Origin: Streptomyces sp. A3M-1-3
GTDB taxonomy: Bacteria > Actinomycetota > Actinomycetes > Streptomycetales > Streptomycetaceae
Direction of reading: 5' to 3'
Assembly: GCF_024213665.1 (NCBI RefSeq)
Contig: NZ_JANAVP010000015.1
Span: 1-64,000 of the forward strand
DNA: 64,000 bases
Under the pieces are notes generated by a model. That model had not been told where the DNA came from. It worked only from the letters and a program-made list of their open reading frames with translations, and searched no databases. How positions within the stretch are numbered: position 1 is the first letter of the stretch; each line of letters starts with the position of its first letter. Positions 59,733 through 64,000 of this stretch are shown piece after piece. A program made the position numbers and the translations under genes.

Positions 59733-59755
59733 CTTGATCGGCGCAGCGTTTTCGG

Positions 59756-59983
59756 ATGCCAGCCGAACAGCCTCAGTGGATCCTCGACGCCCGCCGGCAG
59801 CTCGGCCTACGCATCCGCGACGCCCGCATATACGCCGACCTCACCCAGGAAGAGCTGGCCCACCTGACCGAGATCGACCGGTCCACGATCCAGCGCATCG
59901 AGTGGGGCGGAGAGGCTAAGTTCAGCCATCTACTTCTCATCGCGCGAGCCCTCCGCCTGCCGGTACGTGACCTCATGCCGTAG
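59756..59983 (+). CDS. Small XRE-type helix-turn-helix regulator
   Basis: The 75-residue protein is a single XRE/Cro-like domain: LGLRIRDARIYADLTQEELA, HLTEIDRSTIQRIEWG and LLLIARALRLPVRDL. Size and context resemble phage or element repressors. It lies downstream of two LexA-like boxes. No ligand domain exists. The ATG at 59756 begins immediately before the domain. Confidence 0.85.
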   Translation: MPAEQPQWILDARRQLGLRIRDARIYADLTQEELAHLTEIDRSTIQRIEWGGEAKFSHLLLIARALRLPVRDLMP

Positions 59984-60128
59984 CCGACCGTTGATCACGG
60001 CTGGCCAGGGGGCATGAGTCTGACCCATGAACGCCCCTGGCGAAAGGGTGTCGCAGGTGAACATTTTCGAAGGCTAACTACTTATTGCCACCCTGGTCAG
60101 GATCCCGCCCGCTGCCGCACCGCCGCGG

Positions 60129-60335
60129 TCAGCGAGGGGCGTCTACGTCGTCTGCCGCGGTCGGCAGTGGCCGGTGTCCCTCGGACCAGTGGTTCACCCA
60201 GCCGCACGTAGGGCACGAGTACCGGCCCTCGATCCCGCGCACTTCGGCCTGGCACTTGCGGCAGTCGGTACGCGTGATCTCAAGCGACGGTGTGGACTGC
60301 GGGGCCGGCAGCGGTTCGGGCTCGGTTCGGCTCAT
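60129..60335 (-). CDS. Mini zinc-ribbon protein 5 (68 residues)
   Basis: The product carries two cysteine pairs, C-R-K-C and C-P-T-C (DCRKCQAEVRGIEGRYSCPTCGW), a rubredoxin-like zinc knuckle with the G-W that recurs in its neighbours. It is the last of five consecutive small zinc-binding ORFs on the minus strand. Its start overlaps the end of the preceding ORF by 56 bases. Function unknown. Confidence 0.65.
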   Translation of the reverse strand: MSRTEPEPLPAPQSTPSLEITRTDCRKCQAEVRGIEGRYSCPTCGWVNHWSEGHRPLPTAADDVDAPR

Positions 60336-60453
60336 GCCCGCAGGCTACCGGCGAGGGCTGCGGGGCAACCCCGGACTGCCAGCCGCAGCTCAGGCAGTAC
60401 CAGCCGCCGGTCGGGTTCTGCGCCGTCTGGGCGCCGCAAATCGGACAGTTCAC
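60280..60453 (-). CDS. Mini zinc-ribbon protein 4 (57 residues)
   Basis: From the GTG at 60453 the frame reads MNCPICGAQTAQNPTGGWYC then LSCGWQSG, a compact CxxC ... CxxC zinc ribbon, followed by a less conserved tail. Its first base is the last base of the preceding ORF's stop (TAGTG), so it depends on coupled translation. No recognised function. Confidence 0.6.
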   Translation of the reverse strand: MNCPICGAQTAQNPTGGWYCLSCGWQSGVAPQPSPVACGHEPNRARTAAGPAVHTVA

Positions 60454-60569
60454 TACTGCCTCCCGATCAGTCGAAGGATGAAGCCGGTGGACCAGCCGCA
60501 TTGGTTGGAGCAGAACCAGCGGCCGAGGTTGTCCTGGTGGACAGGGCCGCCGCAGTGCCCGCAGTTCAC
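60453..60569 (-). CDS. Mini zinc-ribbon protein 3 (38 residues)
   Basis: The frame reads MNCGHCGGPVHQDNLGRWFC, SNQCGWSTGF and then a basic end. It has CxxC followed by C-SNQ-C and the same G-W pair as its neighbours. Its GTG overlaps the TGA of the upstream ORF (GTGA). It is very short but has a clear zinc-knuckle pattern and typical codon use. Confidence 0.55.
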   Translation of the reverse strand: MNCGHCGGPVHQDNLGRWFCSNQCGWSTGFILRLIGRQ

Positions 60570-60700
60570 GGCCGCGGCTCCCGCTTCGGGCATGCGGTGT
60601 GCTGGTGCACGGTGCTGCCGGGGCCGGATGCCCGGTCGACGTCATACGACCGGTACGCCTCGCCCTGCTTGATCGGCTGGTCGCACTTCCCGCAGATCAT
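60566..60700 (-). CDS. Mini zinc-binding protein 2 (44 residues)
   Basis: The frame reads MICGKCDQPIKQGEAYRSYD and ends VHQHTACPKREPRP. A CxxC pair is followed by a His-x-x-x-Cys (HTAC) pair, resembling half of a zinc finger. Its ATG overlaps the stop of the gene before it (ATGA). The protein is small and unrecognised. Confidence 0.55.
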   Translation of the reverse strand: MICGKCDQPIKQGEAYRSYDVDRASGPGSTVHQHTACPKREPRP

Positions 60701-60924
60701 GACTGGCCGTCCTTGTGTGCGGGGCAGGCGCGGGGGAACCAGCGGACGCGCTGGCCGGCGCGGCGGAACCAGCGCGGGGTGAGGTCTACCGCGGTGGCGT
60801 TGTCGAGGGCGACCGCGCAGTAGACGCAGGCGGTGCCGCGGATTTGGCGTTCGGATAATTCTGCTACGGCTGGGAGTTGCTGCAGGTCGGGCACGGCTCC
60901 GCTCCCCGGATCGTCGGTGATCAC
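60697..60924 (-). CDS. Small Cys-containing protein 1 with a TTA codon
   Basis: The 75-residue product has a CVYC pair and a later ACPAH motif, which together can bind zinc, around a basic central part (RWFRRAGQRVRWFP). Codon 23 is TTA (60856-60858), which in Streptomyces requires the bldA tRNA and ties expression to differentiation. It is first in the coupled series of five small genes, downstream of the XRE-TPR regulator. The start is the GTG at 60924. Confidence 0.65.
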   Translation of the reverse strand: MITDDPGSGAVPDLQQLPAVAELSERQIRGTACVYCAVALDNATAVDLTPRWFRRAGQRVRWFPRACPAHKDGQS

Positions 60925-60957
60925 TGTGTCACTGACGGTAAGGCGGTGGGGCGGTGG

Positions 60958-61006
60958 CGAGGGGGAGGGTTCCTCCCCCCATGCCGAGGGGGAGGGTTCC
61001 TCCCCC
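60958..61006. repeat. Two 22-bp direct repeats, each a hairpin
   Basis: CGAGGGGGAGGGTTCCTCCCCC occurs at 60958-60979 and 60985-61006. Each copy folds into an 8-bp GGGGGAGG/CCTCCCCC stem with a three-base loop. They lie between the XRE-TPR gene and the small-gene series, on whose mRNA they would form two adjacent hairpins. They may slow transcription or set the ratio of the two parts. Confidence 0.75.
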
Positions 61007-61010
61007 TGCC

Positions 61011-62228
61011 CTACACCGGCACGCCGAGGTCCAGCGCGAGGCGACGCGCATCGTCCTGCACCATCCGCGGCCCGGACTTCACCAGGCCGGGCAGCACGCT
61101 GCGCGTGTGCAGGTTGTACTGGATCGTTTCCGGCGACTCGCGGAACGCCTTCTGCAGCAGTGACACCGCGGCGACGCCTTCGTCCTGCATGCCGTAGGCG
61201 CGGGCGGTTTCGATCAGGTGGTAGGAGCGGCGGGTTGCCGACGGCACGCGGTCCAAGTCCAAAGCGGCAGCGACCTCGAGGGCCTTGCCGGGCTGGAGCA
61301 GATCGTTGTGCATGGTGAGGGCGTAGGCGTCGACGACTCCCTGTCCGAAGATGAGCCACGGGTGGGCGTATCCGTCACCGAGGCGGCGGGCCGCGTCGTC
61401 GGCCCTGTCCCAGTACCGCCACGCGTCACCGGCCCGCCCCACTTTGGCGAACGACAGGGCGACGGCGAGCTGCAACAGCCCCCAGCGGGCGAGGTCCTCG
61501 GGGTCGTCCTCGCGCAGCAGCCCGGCAGCCTGTTCGGCGAGGTCGACGCGGGCCTCTGCCGCCTCGTTGGCGTCGCGGTAGACGTGGTTCATGTACCAGG
61601 CTGCGGCGGCGATCGCGCGCGGACTGTCGGCGTCCTGGGCTGCGGTCATCGACCGGTCGCCCGTGAGCATGACCAGCTCGGGTGCGGGCTGGAAGGACAG
61701 GAAGAGTTGGGCGAGGTGGTACGTCTCCGCTTGTGCGACGAGGGCCCGCCTGCGGTCGGCGCCCTCGAGGGTGCGGGCTGCGTGCTGGGTGTCGGCGAGC
61801 AGGTCGGGCACGAGTGCGGCGATACGGGACCGGTGGTCGCCGCGGCCATGCCACAGCTGCCACGCCTGCCGAACGCGGGCAGCCAGTACCTGCGCCGGTT
61901 CAGGCTCGGCGTCGGCGGGCTGAAGCCGGTACGTGGTCAGCGCCCGTTTGATGACGGGCAGGTCGCCGTGCAGGGCCTTCGTGTACGTGGCTGCAGCGAT
62001 GCGCTCGTCCCCGGTCAGGTCGGTGACGTCGCAGCCGAGGACGTGTGCGAGGTGGAGCAGCATGGGGAGTCGGGGCATTCCGATCGTGCCGTTCTCGAGG
62101 GCTTTGACCCAGTCGCTGGAGCGGCCCATCAGGCCGGCGACGACGGGCCGGGTGAGGCCGGCGCGGTCGCGTGCGATTCGGGCGCGCTGGCTGAAGGTGA
62201 GGGGTGCGGGGTCGGGCTGCTGGGGCAT
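61011..62228 (-). CDS. XRE regulator with C-terminal TPR-like domain
   Basis: The 405-residue protein begins with an XRE HTH: LTFSQRARIARDRAGLTRPV, AGLMGRSSDWVKALENG and LLHLAHVLGC. The remaining 300 residues are helical and TPR-like (AWYMNHVYRDANEAAEARVD, WRYWDRADDAARRLGDG). This is a common Streptomyces regulator architecture, in which the helical part may sense a peptide or protein partner. An inverted repeat lies 11 bases before the start. It probably controls the following small genes. The ATG follows GGAGTCC. Confidence 0.88.
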   Translation of the reverse strand: MPQQPDPAPLTFSQRARIARDRAGLTRPVVAGLMGRSSDWVKALENGTIGMPRLPMLLHLAHVLGCDVTDLTGDERIAAATYTKALHGDLPVIKRALTTYRLQPADAEPEPAQVLAARVRQAWQLWHGRGDHRSRIAALVPDLLADTQHAARTLEGADRRRALVAQAETYHLAQLFLSFQPAPELVMLTGDRSMTAAQDADSPRAIAAAAWYMNHVYRDANEAAEARVDLAEQAAGLLREDDPEDLARWGLLQLAVALSFAKVGRAGDAWRYWDRADDAARRLGDGYAHPWLIFGQGVVDAYALTMHNDLLQPGKALEVAAALDLDRVPSATRRSYHLIETARAYGMQDEGVAAVSLLQKAFRESPETIQYNLHTRSVLPGLVKSGPRMVQDDARRLALDLGVPV

Positions 62229-62238
62229 ACTGGACTCC

Positions 62239-62261
62239 GTTCTGACCTAGTCATTCAGAAC
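62239..62261. promoter_or_regulatory. Inverted repeat upstream of the XRE-TPR gene
   Basis: GTTCTGA and TCAGAAC are perfect 7-bp inverted arms separated by nine bases containing CTAG. The site ends 11 bases before the start codon of the XRE gene on the minus strand. It is most likely the autoregulatory operator of that protein. Confidence 0.6.
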
Positions 62262-62377
62262 GCTACTCCCCTGAGGTGATGGGGAGATGACGAAGGCGCC
62301 CCTCGACCTGACGGCCGGGGGGCGTTCTCGTTGGGGGCTGCCTCTTGTCGTACCGGCCCCAGGGTTGACATGCCAGC

Positions 62378-62398
62378 GCCCCGCCGGTTGGGCGGGGC
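62378..62398. terminator. Short GC hairpin after the 114-residue gene
   Basis: GCCCCGCC and GGCGGGGC form a perfect 8-bp stem with a five-base loop just after the stop of the minus-strand gene. It is likely a terminator. Confidence 0.55.
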
Positions 62399-62407
62399 GG
62401 TCTAGCT

Positions 62408-62752
62408 TCAGGCGGTCACGCGGTCGTCGTTCCTGCCGAACAGCACGGAGGCCCGGAAGGTGACCTTGTAGGCCTCCTCCAGGGCTTGCCTCGCGTCGAA
62501 TAGGGCGTCCAGTCGTACCCGTGCTGCGCTTCCGTCAGGGGCGGGTACCAGTAGGGCCCAGGGGGCCAGGAGGGCTTCCGATCCCTGTTCGGTGACGTGC
62601 TTGATCTGGGCGATGTACCCGGCCCAGTAGCCGCGGTTGTTGGTGTCCTGTACGGCTGCGGCCTGGAGGGCTGCGACGAACGCGTCGGCGGCGTTGGTGA
62701 GGTTCTCAATCGCGTCGATGGCCTCGTTGGTGATGGACTGTGTGGTGTTCAT
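62408..62752 (-). CDS. Unknown 114-residue protein, module A partner
   Basis: The all-helical acidic protein begins MNTTQSITNEAIDAIENLTN. It has a central hydrophobic helix region (AADAFVAALQAAAVQDTNNR, YWAGYIAQIKHVTEQGSEA) and a C-terminal part ending FGRNDDRVTA. I recognise no family. GGAG precedes the ATG at six bases. It is transcribed away from the RHH gene of module A through a shared 120-base regulatory region with TTTCTGTA palindromes. A regulator-target or toxin-antitoxin relation is possible but not shown. Confidence 0.6.
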   Translation of the reverse strand: MNTTQSITNEAIDAIENLTNAADAFVAALQAAAVQDTNNRGYWAGYIAQIKHVTEQGSEALLAPWALLVPAPDGSAARVRLDALFDARQALEEAYKVTFRASVLFGRNDDRVTA

Positions 62753-62777
62753 TTCCGTCTCCCCTGTTCGCCGCTCG

Positions 62778-62860
62778 TTTCTGTATTACAAGAATGCGCC
62801 CGCCGGGCAGCCTTGTCAACCCGTCGCGCCAGATGGATGGTAGTTTCTGTAATACAGAAA
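62778..62860. promoter_or_regulatory. Module A divergent control region with paired palindromes
   Basis: A perfect 17-bp palindrome TTTCTGTAATACAGAAA lies at 62844-62860 before the RHH gene. An imperfect copy TTTCTGTATTACAAGAA at 62778-62794 precedes the divergent gene. A promoter-like TTGTCA (62813-62818) and the segment CAGATGGATG lie between them. The whole arrangement is repeated at 63763-63844. The sites are natural binding sites for the adjacent ribbon-helix-helix protein. Confidence 0.75.
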
Positions 62861-62873
62861 CCTAGGAGGGGTG

Positions 62874-63074
62874 ATGGCAGGACGACCCGCAACAGGACGG
62901 ACGCCGGTGATCTCGTTCCGGCCGCCGACGCCGCTACGGGAGGAGCTCGACGAGCTCGCCACGGCGGAGGGGCGCGACCGGTCCGACGTGCTCATCGAGG
63001 CCGTGCACGACTGGGTCAGGAAGAAGCGCCGCGAGCAGGCAACATCCCGGCCGGCTGACAGTGGCGCCCCGTAG
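62874..63074 (+). CDS. Ribbon-helix-helix protein, module A
   Basis: The 66-residue protein starts MAGRPATGRTPVISFRPPTP. Then comes an RHH core in which VISFRPP is the DNA-contacting strand, followed by two helices (REELDELATAEG and RSDVLIEAVHDWVRKKR). It resembles CopG/ParD-type repressors or antitoxins. AGGAGG precedes the ATG. A related protein with the same opening pattern is encoded at 63864. It probably binds the palindromes in its own promoter. Confidence 0.8.
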   Translation: MAGRPATGRTPVISFRPPTPLREELDELATAEGRDRSDVLIEAVHDWVRKKRREQATSRPADSGAP

Positions 63075-63195
63075 CCTTCGTGCTCTGGTGGATGAGGCTG
63101 TGCGTACCCGTCGGCCGATCGATGGCGGCCGGTATCAGCGGCTGGTGGTGGAGTGGGCCGCGGCCGTGCAGGGCGAGCAGCGACTCGCGGCGTAG
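63061..63195 (+). CDS. Small protein (44 residues) overlapping the RHH gene
   Basis: The GTG at 63061 lies inside the RHH 3' end (14-base overlap). The frame reads MAPRSLRALVDEAVRTRRPI, DGGRYQRLVVEWAAAV and a short end. The helical, basic protein is a plausible coupled partner of the RHH protein. A hairpin terminator begins nine bases after its stop, which supports it being the last gene of this unit. It is unrecognised. Confidence 0.5.
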   Translation: MAPRSLRALVDEAVRTRRPIDGGRYQRLVVEWAAAVQGEQRLAA

Positions 63196-63203
63196 ACGTG
63201 CGA

Positions 63204-63235
63204 CCGCCCCGCCGGGTGCTGACCGGGCGGGGCGG
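63204..63235. terminator. Hairpin terminator after module A
   Basis: CCGCCCCGCCGGGT pairs with ACCGGGCGGGGCGG with one mismatch over 14 bp and a four-base loop. It lies just after the 44-codon ORF and can end the RHH transcript. The following 120 bases to 63359 contain no gene that I can support. Confidence 0.6.
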
Positions 63236-63359
63236 GGCGGGTAGCGCCAGGCAGCCATGCCAGCGCGGATGGGATGCCAGCAGTCTACGGGCGGGCGCTG
63301 ACAGCGGGGGGCGTCAGAGGTCGGCTGGCGCGGGATGAGGTCGGTCACGTGCTCTCCGT

Positions 63360-63737
63360 TCAGGCGGCCTGGGCGAGGAGTTGGGTGCGCATCTGGGCGA
63401 AGTACTGGGCGCCTGCGCTGCTGGTGTTGACTCCGGCGTCGATCATGTCGCCGAGGAGCTTGCAGAACTGCCAGGGGCTGAGCTGGTCGATGTACTCGAT
63501 GACCATCCAGGATCCGCGCCCGTTCTTGATGTCCTTGACCCAGGCGCAGGCGGCGTCGAAGGCGGGGATGAAGGCTGCTTCCTGGTCGGGGTGGAGAGTG
63601 CCGCGCTGCATGGCGGCGGTGACGACCCATTCGGCGATCTCGCGGTGGAGGTCGAGGCCTTTGCGGTCGCGGCGGGTGCGGGTGCCGATGGAGAGGAAGT
63701 GGCGCATCTCCTGGGCGAACTGCTGTCCCTTGGTCAT
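63360..63737 (-). CDS. Unknown 125-residue protein, module B partner
   Basis: The helical protein begins MTKGQQFAQEMRHFLSIGTR. It includes LHREIAEWVVTAAMQRGTLH, CAWVKDIKNGRGSWMVIEYI and a final AQYFAQMRTQLLAQAA. I recognise no family, and it is not visibly homologous to the module A partner. The ATG at 63737 is preferred because GGGAG lies eight bases upstream. It is divergent from the second RHH gene across a region with the same palindromes as module A. Confidence 0.6.
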   Translation of the reverse strand: MTKGQQFAQEMRHFLSIGTRTRRDRKGLDLHREIAEWVVTAAMQRGTLHPDQEAAFIPAFDAACAWVKDIKNGRGSWMVIEYIDQLSPWQFCKLLGDMIDAGVNTSSAGAQYFAQMRTQLLAQAA

Positions 63738-63762
63738 TTCGATCACTCCCGCTCACTCGCCG

Positions 63763-63844
63763 TTTCTGTACCTACAGAATGCGCCTAAGGTAGTCCCTTG
63801 TCAAGCGGTCGCGGCAGATGGATGCTAGTTTCTGTACCCACAGA
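63763..63844. promoter_or_regulatory. Module B divergent control region, copy of module A
   Basis: TTCTGTA-CC-TACAGAA at 63764-63779 is a palindrome with a two-base centre. TTTCTGTACCCACAGA at 63829-63844 is a second, weaker copy. Between them TTGTCA (63798-63803) and CAGATGGATG-C-TAGTTTCTGTA are conserved with module A over about 38 bases (CTTGTCAA ... CAGATGGATG ... TAGTTTCTGTA). The central base or bases of the palindrome differ between modules, which could give each its own specificity. Confidence 0.75.
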
Positions 63845-63863
63845 CTGAAGGGGGTGGCCGCAA

Positions 63864-64000
63864 GTGGCCAGACCGAAGACCGGCGAGACGCCGATCCGCA
63901 ACGTCCGCGTACCCGACGGCGTATGGAACGCCGTCAAAGCCAAAGCCGCGACGGAAGGCCGGACCATCACCGACGTCGTCGTCACCGCACTCCACCGCTA
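63864..64000 (+). CDS. Ribbon-helix-helix protein, module B (partial)
   Basis: The protein begins MARPKTGETPIRNVRVPDGV and continues WNAVKAKAATEGRTITDVVV TALHRY to the window end. The opening A-R/G-x-P/K-T-G-x-T-P and the RHH strand (RNVRVPD) match the module A protein. The start is GTG behind GAAGGGGG. The C-terminus lies outside the window. Confidence 0.75.
   Translation, partial: MARPKTGETPIRNVRVPDGVWNAVKAKAATEGRTITDVVVTALHR

Larger units (their letters stand above)
59430..59755. other. Gene-free stretch with SOS-like boxes and AT-rich promoter
   Basis: No convincing gene is seen in 326 bases. It contains an imperfect inverted repeat (TGCCGGGGG with GCCCCGGCA, 59437-59480) and two GAAC-N4-GTTC boxes at 59531-59542 and 59555-59566. 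There is also an 11-codon frame starting GTG behind GGGGAGGA near 59669, and an AT-rich tract from 59690 to 59740 ahead of the small XRE gene. GC content falls clearly compared with the rest of the window. Confidence 0.6.

Noticed and set aside
60958..61006. CRISPR-like spacing of direct repeats
   Set aside because: Only two copies occur with a 5-base gap and each is a hairpin. There are no spacers and no cas genes.
63061..63348. Possible minus-strand ORF from a GTG at 63348 (VTDLIPRQPTSDAPRC)
   Set aside because: It has a fair ribosome site, but it runs through the terminator hairpin and into the antisense of the RHH unit. Composition is Pro/Arg-rich and unconvincing.

Overview
This is a high-GC actinobacterial chromosome segment, almost certainly Streptomyces or a close relative. 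The evidence is a strong G/C bias at third codon positions, a chaplin (47577-47858), DUF5133- and DUF5709-type proteins, SPW-repeat and single-domain CBM48 proteins, many small HATPase/SpoIIE regulators, GTGA/ATGA start-stop overlaps, and a TTA codon in an island gene. The gene mix is that of accessory or chromosomal-arm DNA: stress, DNA-repair and envelope functions with little core metabolism.

Layout. 1-6.3 kb holds an aldo/keto reductase tail, a phosphatase, a LacI regulator and a decayed nucleobase/nucleoside salvage cluster (TauE, amidohydrolase, NCS2 permease, intact nucleoside hydrolase) with a double palindromic LacI-type operator. 6.4-14.6 kb holds oxidoreductases (two SDR/ADH types and a FAD-Rieske enzyme), a truncated ABC ATPase, a broken pyruvate-oxidase-like gene, a CBM48 protein and a family 5 uracil-DNA glycosylase. 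14.6-21.7 kb has a candidate leader peptide ahead of a HemK-like methyltransferase, then a metal-handling block: PacL-like DUF1490 protein plus P-type ATPase, CBM48, EF-hand protein, and a permease with a His-rich partner. 21.7-36.6 kb holds Ku, an endonuclease III-like protein, a family 4 UDG, two YbdK-type ligases, two HATPase regulators, membrane proteins, and remnants of xanthine dehydrogenase and a CYP152 P450. 36.6-46.2 kb holds a wrecked SDR, a nucleotidyltransferase-BON-phosphoesterase operon, a SpoIIE phosphatase and a VOC gene that have both lost their 5' ends at one junction, a GntR/UTRA regulator with a dre-like site, two cold-shock genes, an SPW protein and a LigA. 46.2-59.1 kb holds a DJ-1 family protein, the chaplin, an FN3 protein, a broken PP2C gene, and a tidy cluster of epimerase, GT2, DUF2064, methyltransferase, Mo-oxidoreductase and GT87 genes followed by flavin, SRPBCC and DHFR-like genes.

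59.1-64 kb is different: lower GC, very small genes, an acyl-CoA dehydrogenase stub at its edge, two LexA-type boxes, an XRE-TPR regulator followed by five translationally coupled mini zinc-binding ORFs, and two divergent modules (ribbon-helix-helix gene versus unknown gene) with duplicated promoter and palindrome sequences. I read this as an integrated element or its remnant. No integrase, tRNA or CRISPR is visible.

The most striking feature of the whole window is the number of broken genes. At least a dozen carry one-base frameshifts, in-frame stops or large internal deletions, while roughly eighty other coding genes are intact. Several lesions often fall in one gene, and large deletions fuse unrelated genes, which argues for genuine genome erosion rather than only sequencing error. 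Read-level checking is needed to separate the two.
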